A DNA stretch of 64,000 nt from Leuctra nigra (lineage: Eukaryota; Arthropoda; Insecta; Plecoptera; Leuctridae): positions 18,594,309 to 18,658,308 of the forward strand of contig OW203766.1 in NCBI GenBank assembly GCA_934045905.1. Direction: 5' to 3'. Both the position numbers and the translations under genes were made by a program. Below the pieces are notes generated by a model, which was given only the letters and a program-made list of their open reading frames with translations, did no database searches and was not told where the DNA came from. Position 1 is the stretch's first letter. Every line of letters starts with the position of its first letter. Below, piece after piece: positions 10,869 to 24,560 of this stretch.

Positions 10869-13165
10869 CTGAAGGAATTCGTGTTGGTCAAATTGCACAA
10901 TACTATTGAGGACATTCTTAAGTCTTTTTGAGAGCTTTTTATGGACAGTATAATAGACGTTATTACTTAAAGCTCTTGATAATATGAGGGAGTCTTCGTA
11001 GCTATTGCTTGGATGTTAACTTTTATATTGCTTCGGTATTTTCAGTATTGCTCAAGATAACACAAGAATATTATCGATATTGTCGAAATAATAGCGAAAA
11101 ATTGTCTAAAAATTAATCTTAAGGGACTCTCACAACAGGGATTTTAATCTATTTTAGTTAAAATTCGTGAATTTGTTCTGAATTTCGTTGCAGCTGACTT
11201 TAGCACCAGATCGATCAATAAAGTACTTCCAAGCTTGCGAGCTCGAGCTCAAAGCAGTGAGCTTAGTTTTAATTAAAACACTTCGATCACTCGACAACAA
11301 TAACAATAGATCAACTCGATTAATTAATTTAACTCTCGAAATTGTCAAAATCACGTATAACTTTTTCTATGGCAATATAATAACTATACAAGCCGGGTTA
11401 AAGTCGGTAGTCTTGTGATAAAGCAGAATTTATCCTACTTCTTTGTACTTGAACATTTTTACTTAGCCGCGAGAAAATCGATCAAACACAAGACATATAA
11501 ATGTGAACAAAGTCTTCGAAACGCGCTAACTTATTGTCAAAACACTGGGCTTTAGATTCGTTCGGAAATAAAATGATGTCCACTGAAAAGTTCTTTGTTT
11601 ACACGTCACTAATAAAATTTTGTCACGTAAACACACATAACCTCATTCTAAACATTTCAGACGCCAAAATCAAACACAATAACTTGTAATACAATAACCG
11701 TTGTGAACTTAAAACACTTAAACACATCTGAGGGAGATTCCGAATGCGAGCTTCATGCCCCTTGCAGCCCAGTGAACACAACCCGCTTGACACAACATGG
11801 CTGGTCTTGCCAACATTATAAAACTGTGTCCGCTGTGCATGGGGAGCGCTTTTCGGCGTCCCCCCCTCTTTACCCCCACTTGCAGCGAATCGTTACCCCC
11901 TCTACCAACCCTCCCGTGAACTAGCTTTGGGTTCAAGAGAACTTTCGATCTGGTTCTGGATGTAATCTAGCCCGGGATGGTTTAACTACGGATTAATGGA
12001 TTAAGAAGACACTTGATGAGATTGATTACAAGAGTTAATGTCGGTTGAAAGATGTCACTTGGATGTAATGAGATGATTACATACAGATCGCGATATTTTG
12101 GCATCGTTTAATTGAAGATATAAATATGGAAGGAATGTAATTTTATGATTTGCTCCGGCGTTGCCAAGAAAAGTATTTTGAAACCGATTTAATTAAAGAA
12201 AAGTAAATCATATTATTGGAACGGCTCTTAAGATTTATATTTTAAAATAGTATCATACATTACTAATTTTAATAATTATTATTTTTACACTTTGAACAGT
12301 AAATTATAAAATGCAGAAGAACACATTTGTGAAATCTTTCGCTCTAATTCATTCTCAAAATCAAATAACCAGAGAAAGCTTGTATGAATTACTGTAAACT
12401 CTAAACAGATATAATTGTTTGTTTTAATTATAAACATTCTGAAATACATATTTTCTGAAAGTGTGAAAACGAAAAGAGAGGGGGAACCTCATGAATAATC
12501 TGTCACTTAAAGTGAGACTTCGATGGAGACGTCAAGGTCAAATCATTATGAAGACTTTTGGCAGTCATCAATCAGATCAATGGAGGTGATGAATAATTGA
12601 CGTACGGGAAAATGATCTGAGGGCTCAGTCAATAATGCACATCATTAGTGTCACTTTCCTATCAAATCTTATCTAGCATCTCGGAGGAGAAAACATTGTG
12701 TAGAATATCAATCAGTTTTCATCAACTGACAAGCTTTCCATTGAATTGCTGATAACTTACTCTTCAAAATCAGTAACCATCGTTCAATTTTAAAAATCAT
12801 CCAATACATGTTTGAACAATTAACTTTCTAATGTACATACATCGTAATAAAAGTCAACAAACAAGTAAACTTTTTGCATGAAATATTCTTTCTGCAGCAC
12901 GAAGCTTCCGCCTGGTGTTTTCTATTTCCAAAAGTAGCATTGAACTGAGGGTATATAGCGAATATTGCTACGAAATTCAATAAGATCTCCTTTTGATGGG
13001 TACTCGACCCAGATTTATTTATAAAACTACTTTTATTTGAAACTTATGAAAGATTCGAAATCATCTTTTGAAGATGGTGCAAGCGCGATCGATTGCTGCA
13101 GAAACATTTTTGGGAACGATTGGAGACAAAATGGTCGGACGACATGAGTTGAAATTTTAATCATG
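10869..13165. other. Hyperkinetic intron, no gene seen
   Basis: AT-rich sequence. The open frames at 11703-11936 overlap on both strands in a slightly GC-rich patch and have no recognisable product. Confidence 0.4.
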
Positions 13166-13287
<122 letters not shown>

Positions 13288-13691
13288 GTTGTTACTAAAA
13301 AGCACATTTTTGTGATTTGGTAATAATTGCTAGATTGTTATAAAAAATTTCCATTTCATTTTTTTGCTTGGTGCTTTATAAAAATTATTAGAAAAATGTG
13401 CCAAGTAACAACCATCAGAATATCAATGAAAAACATGCTATTTAAATTTGACATCACTTCGCTTATGGGTTTGGTCTCCAATCGTTCCCGATTGAGTTAA
13501 CTTTTGCACGGTTTGTTGCAGAATCACGAGGCCAATTCTTGAGTTTTCACTTTTGAAACTATTTACATTTGCATTTTTTAAATCTTGAAACAGTTGAGTT
13601 GACAACAATTGCTTATAGCCTTCAACTTTTTACGTTTCAAACAGTGAAACGTACGCGGTTTCAACATGTGAAGCTCAAGATTTTGCCCCCC

Positions 13692-14274
13692 GGGGGGCCT
13701 TCTATAACGAAAACGAAATCATTCCGGCCTGGGCAGTTATTCTATAACTTTAAAAATCCGGATTCGGCTCGAATTTGATTCACGGCCATATGGAATAACA
13801 TTGCACCGAATAAGATTCGGACCGAATCTGGATTTTTAAAGTTAAGTGGATATCACACTATGTTACTCGTATGGAAACTCTTGTTGCAAAAAATGTCAAA
13901 AGCCTATCACATCGCAACTGTTTGGGTTGATGTTGGTTGGTTCACAATTGACACTTTGAGTTGCGCAGAAAGCACTGTTTCCGGTTCCGGTTACTCCCCA
14001 TTGGTCAGTTAACGTCACGTGGTACCGCAACAAATTGTTGGAACTATCAGAATAGAGAAATTTTTATTTTTCAAACCAACCCGTGGGTTGACCAAATTCA
14101 GTCTCTGCACATGCGCGGCCAACCATGGTTTGCAGCCGCGGGTTCCATACACGGTTTGGAACACAGTGTGAAAGGGCTTTTATAGAATAACTGCCCTGGA
14201 ATCATTTCACGGCCATAATGATCTGAAATTATTCCAGGCCGGAATCATTTCGTTTTCGTTATAGAATAGCCCCC
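13692..14274. mobile_element. Composite fold-back DNA element
   Basis: The outer inverted ends are GGGGGCCTTCTATAACGAAA and the complement of TTTCGTTATAGAATAGCCCC. Inside are further inverted pairs (TTTAAAAATCCGGATTCGG / CCGAATCTGGATTTTTAAA; TATCACACTATGTT / AACACAGTGTGA; two GGCAGTTATTCTATA blocks). The pattern suggests one MITE nested in, or recombined with, another. No transposase and no clear target duplication are seen. Confidence 0.6.
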
Positions 14275-15479
14275 AGCGTCTATTTTACAAGGCACGGAGC
14301 AAAAATAAAAAGACTGCTAATATACAATCAGACTGATCATGTGAACATTCTGTCAGAGATAAACCTGCAATTTTTATTATGTAATTAACAAATAATTAGA
14401 CATCTCCAAACCGCTCATCACGTTTAGTCTCAATTTTCGCATTGAAACATCTTCGCTAGAATTTCGTCAAACTCTCTCAATTCTTGCCAAACTCTGACAA
14501 TCCGCAGAATTAATTTATAACACTTATCAAATATTCACAGCTTTGTTCAGGAAGGGTATAAAATCGTGAAATTATCCCCACCCCGGCGGAGGAACGATGG
14601 TAACCGCCCACACGAACTAATCTTTGTCAGCTTGGAACGATCGATTTGTGTGGAGAGAAAAAAAAACACACTGAAAATCATGCATGCATTCGTGTTCGCT
14701 TATCATCAACGTGATCCCCCCTGAGCGCTCCTGCATTACTCATGATCGTCGACGAGAAATCATTGCGGAACAAAAGCATTCCTAATCGGCCAAATCAAAG
14801 GGAACAACGATGGAAATTTAGTGCTTTCTCGAACGTATCAAATAGAAAATGGAACATCAAATCTCTTTAGTTGGTTTTGCCTTCATTTTAACTCTCGCAA
14901 ACTTGACTAATTCTATTCTTCGTGAAGTCTTTGATGCCTGGATAAATGCTGATTTTTTTTTATTTTTTATTTTTTTTTACAAATATTATGTACTTTGCCC
15001 TGCTAAGCTACAAAATAAATTAAGCTTATCAGCAGGAGTACTACACAATACACAATACACATAAAACATATACATCAAATCATCAAACTCATAATAAAAC
15101 TAAAACTAAACTAAACTAAACTAAACTAAACTAAAACTTATGCTGAAAAGAAAAGGAATCAAGATAAACAATACACAAAATATCCTGCAAAAAAATAAGA
15201 AAACATATTGAAATATAAAAGAGAGATATGTCTCAGGTTATATAAAACAATTTTAGGCTTAATTTAACTTTAAAATTAGTCAATTTAAAATTAGTCATGA
15301 CTAATTTTATCGAAATTGTGGAAGGTCTCTGGCAAATTATTGAAAGTCATAGGTACTTTGACTGCTGTTGTATTTTTTCCGTAATTGTTATTATATCGAG
15401 GAACTACATACTGGACTTTCCGATTATTGTATTTGTGAATTTTGGTGATTTTATTTTCTTTATCGCATTGATAACGATA
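14275..15479. other. Intron with short (CTAAA)n tract
   Basis: AT-rich. ACTAA repeats occur at about 15108-15137. A T-rich tract lies at 14954-14980. No gene is supported. Confidence 0.4.
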
Positions 15480-15800
15480 GTATGACGTTGATAGTATAAC
15501 GCGTTGATAAGCGAGCCTTTGCAGGCGAATTAATATGTGTGTCAAATATGTTCATCTATTTGAGAACCACTTTGAAGATAATCAAACTCGTTCATCAAAG
15601 AGGTAGTGAAAAAATTGAATGTTATGATTGGTAGATTTTGACATTTCAAATGTAGCATAAAGATGTCAGTAAAACGTCAATTACTCTTGAATCTCATTAC
15701 ATATTTGTCAAAAAACATTTATAATGCTGGTCCCAATGACCATGCAAAATTTGGTGATGATCGGTCAAACGATTCAAGTTTTATTGGCACACAGAGTTGA
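15480..15800 (+). repeat. Dispersed repeat family A, partial copy
   Basis: Begins TAACGCGTTGATAAGCGAGC and ends near CATGCAAAATTTGGTGATGA TCGGTCAAACGATT, matching the other family A copies. Class unknown. Confidence 0.6.
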
Positions 15801-17100
15801 GTTTCTTTCATATTGCAAAGATAAGCACAGACTACAAATTAAGTTTCCGATGAAATTAATACACCGATTTTGCTGGAACTCATTAGCCGTCTGCATTGGA
15901 TAGTAATGAATCTTTTGTGAAAAAAATTGCCAGATCCGTTACTTCGTTTAAAAATGTATTGCGAAAACACAGAAAAAACAGAGATTCGAGCCAAAAGTTT
16001 CAAGTGTCCGCTCGCTTGAATGATAGATAAGATACTATATGTGATCATTAGCGTTGGGGTTATTTTTGACACTCGGTATTCTCACTGCCATAGAATAGGT
16101 TCGTATTCGCAAGTGAAATAAGTAAACATTCGAACAGCTGCTGAACAAATCAAAGAAAGAGTGTGAAGTGGTAGTCGCCAACTTGCAGTCAACACAAAAC
16201 CGACCAATAAGAAAGCCAAGGATCGCAATGTTGCCAAATATCGAGCGTCCTAGAAAACTTTGGATGTCCATCTATTGATGAAAAACAAATCACATGGAAT
16301 GGGAAATTACGCGAAAGTTGTAGATTTAAACTGAGATAAATGAAGGAAATGTAAATGAAAGAGTAGTGCCAAGAAAAGCGTAAACAAAGTTCACAATAAA
16401 TCATGCAAATAAGTCGATTAATTTACAGGACAAATTTCGTCCAAAGAACTTCACCTCTAGATAAGGTGAGTATACAAGGAACACATACATTTGAATTGCA
16501 TTGCAAAAGCACATTTAAATTTTTTCCATACAAAAAGCTCAATTTCTTGAAACAGTTAAATGCCTTTTCATAAAGCAAAAGATTAACTTTACCGTTGGTC
16601 GGGATTTTTTTTTATCTTTAAGAAACTTTTGATAACTAATAGTCACACAGTCGTGATAAGTTTCATTCTGGCATAATTTAACCATCCACGATTAAATTTG
16701 GAAAACAGTCTTATATTTGTTCTTAGTTTCTCAACATCCTCATGGTAACCGAAATATTTACTTAGCCATTAGAAAGAGAAGATACAGGATACAAATAAAA
16801 GTTTATCTAAAGAAACTTATTTTATTTCATACATTATAAATACTGAAAAAAGTAATACTTTGGAAGAACTCATGGCCTTGTAAATTCTTTTTGCTCTGAG
16901 TTCCGGTTCAATTGTCGTAAATGACGCATACAAAAATATAAGGATGTAATTTGATTTTTATCTTTCTTCATCTGTGATGAACGTCGCTTTTCGTTATAAA
17001 AACTGTAGAATATTCTTTGTAATCTCATAAAGCATTCAATTTATACATTTTTTATTTCTCTACCGAAACCATTCATCATTCCCAACATCTGTCATCGCCT
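15801..17100. other. Intron, no feature seen
   Basis: AT-rich sequence. Overlapping short minus-strand ORFs at 15839-16404 have no recognisable content. Confidence 0.35.
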
Positions 17101-17185
17101 ATCAATTCTCCATCTCCCTTCTTTTAATACACTTCTCTTCCTCGCCTAAGACAATGTACTCCCCATTCCCCAAGGTAAGTAATCC

Positions 17186-17335
17186 ATGAACTTCACGGTG
17201 CCCCTGCGCGAGCGACGGATAGACTGCCTGCACAGCACCGCAGTGCGACGGGTTGCCTACGCCCTGGCGCAACACAACTTCACCCAATCACTGTACGACC
17301 ACGTGGCGACGCCTGACCGCCGCGACGCCAGCTGA
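17186..17335 (+). other. Unassigned 49-codon GC-rich ORF (MNFTVPLRERRIDCLHST...)
   Basis: In a sharply GC-rich island (about 17165-17345), the plus strand has an open frame from ATG 17186 to TGA 17335. It encodes MNFTVPLRERRIDCL...YDHVATPDRRDAS with codon choice typical of real exons. A TAA codon lies just upstream in frame, so no acceptor can join it to an earlier exon without losing the start. A GTAAGT donor-like motif at 17175 follows a pyrimidine-rich tract and could define a 24-nt microexon just before it. The minus strand is also open. It could be a short independent gene, a last exon with an unusual acceptor, or a CpG patch. I do not recognise the peptide. Confidence 0.25.
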
Positions 17336-17617
17336 TTGGTGCAGACACGATGGCGATCTTTCGTGACAAACGTTTTACTGCAGGAAAAGGGGTTGTTTTA
17401 ATTGAGTTTAATTGCAGATTTATGCACCCTAAAATGTAGCTTTGAATCTGCACGAAGGTTTCCTGCAACACGATATCAATATAAGTCTTCCTTTCTTTAT
17501 TGATGCCATAAAAATAGCTATTTTACCACACAAAATTATTGGAGATAATTTTCTTTAAGTTTTGTAATTTTGAGTAACCATAATAAAAGGTATTCAAATA
17601 CAATTTGGTAAATTAGG

Positions 17618-18000
17618 AAAACGCTCTGCGTAACTCTATAAGTGAACCTATGCGAATTAGTATGTGTGAAAGTAGCTGCTGTATAGATCTTAAAAATGGC
17701 AAGGTAACAATTTAAGCAGATGCATCAAATGAAAAGAGATTGGTGCTTGGTTTTGGTTCAAATGTTTTTTTGAATAATCTTGACAAATATTTCAGAACGA
17801 GCATAAAATGTTCGTAAAATGTTAATTTGCTGAAAATTAGCTAAAATAGTTCAGGAATGTTGATTCCATTACCATTCAAAAGGTTAACTTTGGATTAACT
17901 TTTTAGACGTTTTTGAAAATTTCAGACATATCTGTCCAGAACTTTCAAGAGTTATTAAACAACAATTCATGGAAAAACTTCCCGAGTTTGAAAAATATAT
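17618..18000 (+). repeat. Dispersed repeat family A, diverged copy
   Basis: GGAAAACGCTCTGCGTAACT ... GTGAAAGTAGCTGCTGTATAGA matches the 5' part of family A (compare 28015 and 26375). The end is indistinct. Confidence 0.55.
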
Positions 18001-18505
18001 TATCCGTGTATTGTATACAGAAGCCCTCAAAACTTGTTTTGTATGGTACACTTACTCAATTACTTCAATTTCATCCACAGTAGAGAGCTTTTAATTATAC
18101 CCGCTAAATAATCGACAAGTAAAAACCAACTTTTGAAGAAGGCTTCCTGCATTTCAACTTAATCACTCAAGTTTCATACATTTAAATATAACTCATTTCA
18201 GAAGTTTGCTATTCGGAATACGATTCGATCCGAAGCGACTTGTGCAGTGACCCGAGATAACATTTTAAATTTAAACTCGGCATAAAGTTATGAGATGTGA
18301 CTGGTGAAGAGAAGTGTTGAAACTCTGCCAAAGAAGTGCTCTTGACGGCTGTCTCAGGATGTAAAACATGATAAACACTTGAGGTTGGTAGACGTGGGTG
18401 TTGATAATCCCGAGTCTGTAACACGACGTGGCACAGTGCTGACAACTTCACAGTCTTGAAACGATCGATAAGCTAGCAATGACATTGTTGCGGAGATGAA
18501 GGGAT

Positions 18506-18705
18506 NNNNNNNNNNNNNNNNNNNNNNNNNNNNNNNNNNNNNNNNNNNNNNNNNNNNNNNNNNNNNNNNNNNNNNNNNNNNNNNNNNNNNNNNNNNNNNN
18601 NNNNNNNNNNNNNNNNNNNNNNNNNNNNNNNNNNNNNNNNNNNNNNNNNNNNNNNNNNNNNNNNNNNNNNNNNNNNNNNNNNNNNNNNNNNNNNNNNNNN
18701 NNNNN
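18506..18705. other. Assembly gap, 200 N
   Basis: A run of exactly 200 N, a conventional length for a gap of unknown size. It truncates the LINE reading frame at reverse-transcriptase motif A. Sequence left of it (18448-18505) does not look like the same element, so ORFs drawn across it are artificial. Confidence 0.99.
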
Positions 18706-20595
18706 CAGCCGGATTCGATCAAATGCCTTTGTCAAGTCAATAAAACACATGTATGCAGGGTTGTTGTATTCCAAAGATTTCTCTACAATCTGTCTTACTG
18801 CAAATATTGCATCAATGCATGATCTGCCCCTCCGAAATCCTTGCTGTGCATCTTGTAGCTCTATTAAATTGTCGAGCTTACTTGTAATGATCTTGGTTGT
18901 GAATTTGAGCATGGTGTATAAAAGGTTTATTCCCCGATAATTTCCCGGCTCCATTTTATCGCCCTTCTTGAAAATGGGTATTAAAATATTTGTCCTCCAC
19001 TCATCAGGGATTTTAGAATTCTCCATGATCTTGTTTAAGAGTTTTGTTATCTCTCCCGCAAGTGCTGATCCTCCATATTTTAGAAGTTCATTAGTAATAC
19101 CATCTTCCCCGGGCGATTTTCTATTTCTTAGCTTCTTTAATGTAATTCTCACTTCAGTCTCCGACACACTCACTTCTTCTACATTCTGTCCGACATCTTC
19201 CAATTCACTCATCTCTGCTCCCTGAAATAAGTTGGTGAAGTACTGCGTCCACTTATCTATTTCTATTTTTTTGGTTTCCACGAATTCTTTTATTTCTTTT
19301 TTTTGATTTTGTATTATTTTCCATACTTGCTTCTGCAGCCCAAAAAAGTCGTGTTCCATTTCCTTTGAGAACTTCTCCCAATATCCTTGTTTTATTCTTC
19401 TAATATCTGCATTCACTGCATTTCTAACCACCTTATACTCCAAGTATGACTGCTGTGTATTCTGATTGCGATGAGCCAAATATGCCTCTCTCTTCTGTTG
19501 AGAGAGTGCTTTGACTTCTTCGCAGAACCAGGGTGTTTTCCTTGTGCTACAATCATCTTTATTAGCTAACACTCTTCTTTTTCCAAGTGCTTCTTCTGCC
19601 GCTCCCATGATATTATGCTTAATCTTGTTCCAACTCTGATTTACATCGTCTTCCTCAGTAACACTTGTGAGATCAATTTTACTCTTAAGTCTGTTCATAT
19701 ATAAGATTGTAGTGGAAATATCGTGTAGAGATTCAATGTTATATTTCGTTTCATACACCTTTTCTAATTTAACGGTCTTTCTAAATTTGAGTCTCATTTT
19801 ACTTAATACTAGTCTATGATCACTTCCAATGTCAGCTGAAATTAAACTACGAACATCCAGTATCTGGGTTGGATGTATCCCTCTATTCGTTAGTATATAA
19901 TCAAGGGTGCATTTGTGACCCCTAGTATTCTCCCACGTGTACTTATGCTGGAGTTTGTGATCAAAGAAAGTGTTATTTAAACGAAGTTCATTGCTTGCAC
20001 AAAACATAACTAATTGTTCTCCGTTGTCGTTTAAGACATCTTCATTGAACCGGTGTTTTACCCCTGGTATTATGTCATTTCCCACTCGAGCATTGAAGTC
20101 CCCCAGCAAAATTATCCTTTCGCCTCCAATAACACTGTCTACAGTGTCTTGAAGATCGTCAAAGAACTTGTCCTTTTCATGCGCAGGCTTGTTATTCTCT
20201 GGGGCATACACTGATATAATATTGATGTTTCCTTGATCGGTCTGTAAATTCACCATAAGTATGCGTTCTGAAATGTACTTGCACTCATTTATGCAGCGTG
20301 CATATTTGTTGTGCAACAATATTCCCACTCCCTCTTTCGCTCTACAACCTTTATCCACTCCGCTGTAAATCAGAGAGTATTTTCCATATTGCATAATACC
20401 CTTCCCTTTCTTCTTTGTCTCAGAAATGGCACATATATCGATGTTAAAATTCTCAAGTTCATTAATAATTTCCTGGTCCCTGTTATTCCAAGAGCGTATA
20501 TTCCAGGTACCTATTCTCATTATGTTTGATTTTTTCCAAATACTCAATTTCCTTTTTCTCGCAGGGTTCATCGTAGGGTTCGACAATCCGTTCAT
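18706..20595 (-). CDS. LINE ORF2: APE endonuclease plus reverse transcriptase, truncated by gap
   Basis: Endonuclease motifs appear in order: MRIGTWNIRSWNNRDQEI, AISETKKKGKG, a YAPEN motif, the catalytic LLGDFNARVG, and DYILTNRG followed by SDHRLV. These are the metal-binding and catalytic signatures of EEP/APE-type LINE endonucleases. After a linker comes the reverse transcriptase: LRNRKSPGEDGITNELLKYG, IPIFKKGDKMEPGNYRGINL, QQGFRRGRSCIDAIFAVRQ and motif A FIDLTKAFDRI. The frame breaks off there at the 200-N gap, so the YADD active site and C-terminus are missing. About 630 codons are real; residues past the gap belong to unrelated sequence. The start is the ATG overlapping the ORF1 stop. 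Confidence 0.9.
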
Positions 20596-20828
20596 CCAAG
20601 GCCAATTATTGGTTCTGTGAGCATGTATAGTTTTACATCCCCTGGTAGGTTGCTAGCCTCGCCAGAGGATGGCCCTCCTCCTTTCTCATCCGGGCTTGGG
20701 ACCGGCAATGGCAGAGGAAATTGGTATTGTTTTTTAAAGATAAAGGTTGTCTCCTTTCTGGTTTTTCTGTTAGGGTTTCCTTCCCTTAGTCGAGTTGTTC
20801 CGGTTATATAGCGCCGGAGGGCCGCCAT
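20592..20828 (-). CDS. LINE ORF1, 78 aa, overlaps ORF2
   Basis: The frame begins MAALRRYITGTTRLREGNPN, is basic at first, then Pro/Gly-rich (PLPLPVPSPDEKGGGPSS), and ends in TEPIIGLG. No zinc knuckle or coiled coil is visible. Its TGA shares two bases with the ATG of the following ORF (ATGA at 20595-20592). It may act mainly to deliver ribosomes to ORF2. Confidence 0.55.
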   Translation of the reverse strand: MAALRRYITGTTRLREGNPNRKTRKETTFIFKKQYQFPLPLPVPSPDEKGGGPSSGEASNLPGDVKLYMLTEPIIGLG

Positions 20829-21099
20829 TCACCCTCTTCCGTTAGCTACGTAACGACCATCCATTGGCCGCCACGCATTGCCCGGTGGACACGTCGAGGA
20901 CGTGGAAGTAGGATTTACTGGTAGTACTGACTCGAGACATCGAGCTTGCCGCATGGCAAAACCAGAGGGCGTTAACTAGGTTTTACCAGGATGTACCTTT
21001 TCGACATAGGTACACCCCCCTAGTACCCATACCAGCATTTGTCCACCACAGATGACAGATGCTTTCAGTAAATAAGCAATAACTTAATAAGTCACAATT

Positions 21100-21780
21100 A
21101 TCTTTCTTGATACAGTACATATCCTTATTTTATTTGATACTATTTCTGTCTTTCATTTTATTATCTTTCACAACTGTATTTAAAATACGATTAAAGTGGT
21201 CCCACTGCTCCAGCCAAGGTGCTTAGAATTCGCCGTAATTCATACAAATCTCTGATGAAATAATACCTCAAACTACAGCATAAAACAATTATATCTTACC
21301 GTGTGCTCCAATTATATGTTTTTAATTGAAGTTCCAATTAAACTATCCCAAAATAATTCATATTTGTAGTGCAATGTTGCCAGATTTATGGCAAATTTCA
21401 CACATTGTACACATTTTCTTTCTTATTTGGCCCGTGACCCCATATTTTCCAACGGCAGTCTTATTCTAAGAATTATTATCTTTAATTTGAGACTATTTTC
21501 AATAATTTTTCATTCCTCTTGCGGTTTTAGGAGCAATTTAAGGCCAATTTTCCGAGACGATTTCATGTCTCCCTGTGTTATCTTATGGGGGAAAAGATGA
21601 TCTTCAATCAAGAATATCTAATTATATGATACCGTAAGGGGCAAATATTTTTTGCTAGTTGTATGTAATATGGTTTCATTAATCTTTGGTGTCGAACAGA
21701 AAAATAAACAAGATTGAGGTATGTTACCATAGCAACCAGAGTAATGAAGCTACCCTATACTGATCAGTGATCAGGGTTGT
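21100..21780. repeat. Dispersed repeat family D, copy 1
   Basis: The segments TCTTTCA...GTATTTAAAATACGA at about 21150-21200 and AACAAGATTGAGGTATGTTA (21708-) recur, closer together, at 29330-29510. The second copy appears to be an internally deleted version. Class unknown. Confidence 0.45.
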
Positions 21781-22830
21781 CTGATTTAGAGGTGGGCTCC
21801 AACAAAGAAAATCACTTAAATTGAATGTTTTAGACATTTATTTTTTATGTTTGCCTAATCATATTCATAATTTTTATAATGTTTGCTTAGAGTTTTCAAA
21901 TCGCAATTTCTTGCTGCTATGGTGCTCAATGCCAAAACAATATTACACGATATCTTTATTTGTGATCTTTGAATGAAAATTACAATGTCTTGAGATAACT
22001 GCATTCATTCTCAGAATGTCGATTTTAGAATTCCCCCTGAGACCTAACCAAACCTACCACTCGCCATTCGTCCAACCAAAAAAATAGTCGGTCATTAAGA
22101 AATTAGGTCAAAGAAATTGCGCAAGGAGGGGAGGGTTCCCCTCAGCAAGCCCAAAGTCTAAATATCTCTTGTGACTTTTGTAAAATAACATCTCAAAACA
22201 ATCTGTTATTTCTTTCTCTTTCATATAAAAAAATATTACGATTCATTAATCAAAAACATGGAATCCTTCAAGATTTATCTCTGGCAACCAAAACCCAGAC
22301 TTCTTTACCGACCGACGCCGGCGACGTACACGGCGTCGCATTCTACAGTGAGACGTCGGAATTAGAGCGTCGCCACAACAGCGCCTCTCGACGACAGAAC
22401 GGCGAACTAAAGAGATTACAGCTGTGAGCTTCAAATGACGGAAGCTCTGCATAGATTATGAAGTGCTCTAATTGGCTGGTGAGAGATGCCAGCATTTCAT
22501 TGGCGCGAGTGCTCATGAGGTAATTAAAAACACATTTGTTGATAAACAGTTCGGGATTACAGTTCTAATAAAGCTGTCGGCGGATTTCATCTCTGCTACT
22601 TCTTATTATTTAATGATATTCTAAAGCTAATTTAAATGTTTTTTTTTTGAAGAAAATATATTTCAACTGATATGCAAATCGGCTTGATTTATGTATGTTA
22701 AGTTTAGTATTACAAAGTTGGGTCATTGGTTATTAAAGATTGCGACAAATGCGTAATTAAAATGCTAGATTTTAAAAAATATTACGCGATGATACTTAAC
22801 ATTGTTTATAATTCTAGAATTATTATTTAT
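21781..22830. other. Intron with GC-rich patch at 22300-22400
   Basis: Mostly AT-rich. The patch has Arg-rich open frames (RRRVRRRRRS on minus) that follow from CGTCGG repeats. It shares a 16-mer with the patch at 4.8 kb. Not called as coding. Confidence 0.35.
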
Positions 22831-23050
22831 TGTACACTCGGCCAAACAAAAATTGAACGTTGACCAAATTTGAATGACTGCTGGTCATGTCCCATAACCA
22901 ATCAAAGCTTGTTATTATCATTGAAATGTGAGGTCACCTACTAGAGTGAGACAATGAGATCGCTTAGACTGACTTCTGATGGTGCGATCTTACATTTATC
23001 AGCCTATCAGATTTATTAAACGTTCCATTTGTGTTTAGCTAAGTGTACAT
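22831..23050. mobile_element. MITE family C, copy 2
   Basis: Ends TGTACACTCGGCCAAACAAA / GTTTAGCTAAGTGTACA form inverted repeats. The interior GAGGTCACCTACTAGAG matches copy 1. Confidence 0.6.
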
Positions 23051-24114
<1,064 letters not shown>

Positions 24115-24229
24115 GAAATTAATGAAATCACATAAACTATTTTCATTGGGTTTGCTCAAGTTCCGATATATTAGTCCTGATTTGATCATATTAAAATGTA
24201 TTGCAGAAACTGATAGCTACGAATAACTC

Positions 24230-24560
24230 ATTATCGATAAAGACATCATCTCAATAAAATGTCAATAACTAAAAAGCAACGTCCCAACCAATGACGTTGC
24301 AAAAGTTGAATGTGATAACGGCGAAAGGTTCCGTTTTCACTCATCAACCAAGCGGAGGATTTTGCTCAAAACTGTACTGGAGACCGCTGATATGACATCA
24401 GTCAGTGTGTGTATTAATTTCAGATCGATTGGTCGAACGGTTTGACCTGGACATTGCCTTTTATAACACAAATAATCAAAAAACCAGCGACAGTGCCTTT
24501 TCAGCACCAATAAGTAACGCTCGTATGATAAGCTCGTGAAAAAATCGATGAGGAAAGTCC
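24230..24560 (+). repeat. Dispersed repeat family A, 3' part
   Basis: Contains AATTTCAGATCGATTGGTCG AACGGTTTGACCTGG and a degenerate GTAACGCTCGTATGATAAGC end, both shared with 26.7 and 54.1 kb. Confidence 0.65.

Larger units (their letters stand above)
18706..21045 (-). mobile_element. RTE-like non-LTR retrotransposon (LINE), 3' part lost in gap
   Basis: Minus-strand element with a 5' untranslated leader (from about 21045), a small first ORF (20828-20592) and an endonuclease/reverse-transcriptase ORF that runs into the assembly gap. The frames are intact up to the gap, suggesting a fairly young copy. A tiny first ORF overlapping a long APE-type endonuclease plus RT ORF is the layout of RTE-clade LINEs. 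Clade assignment is by motif recognition only. Confidence 0.85.

Noticed and set aside
18354..18822. ORFs running through the N-gap
   Set aside because: The N-run was translated as X. Only the LINE ORF right of the gap is real coding sequence.
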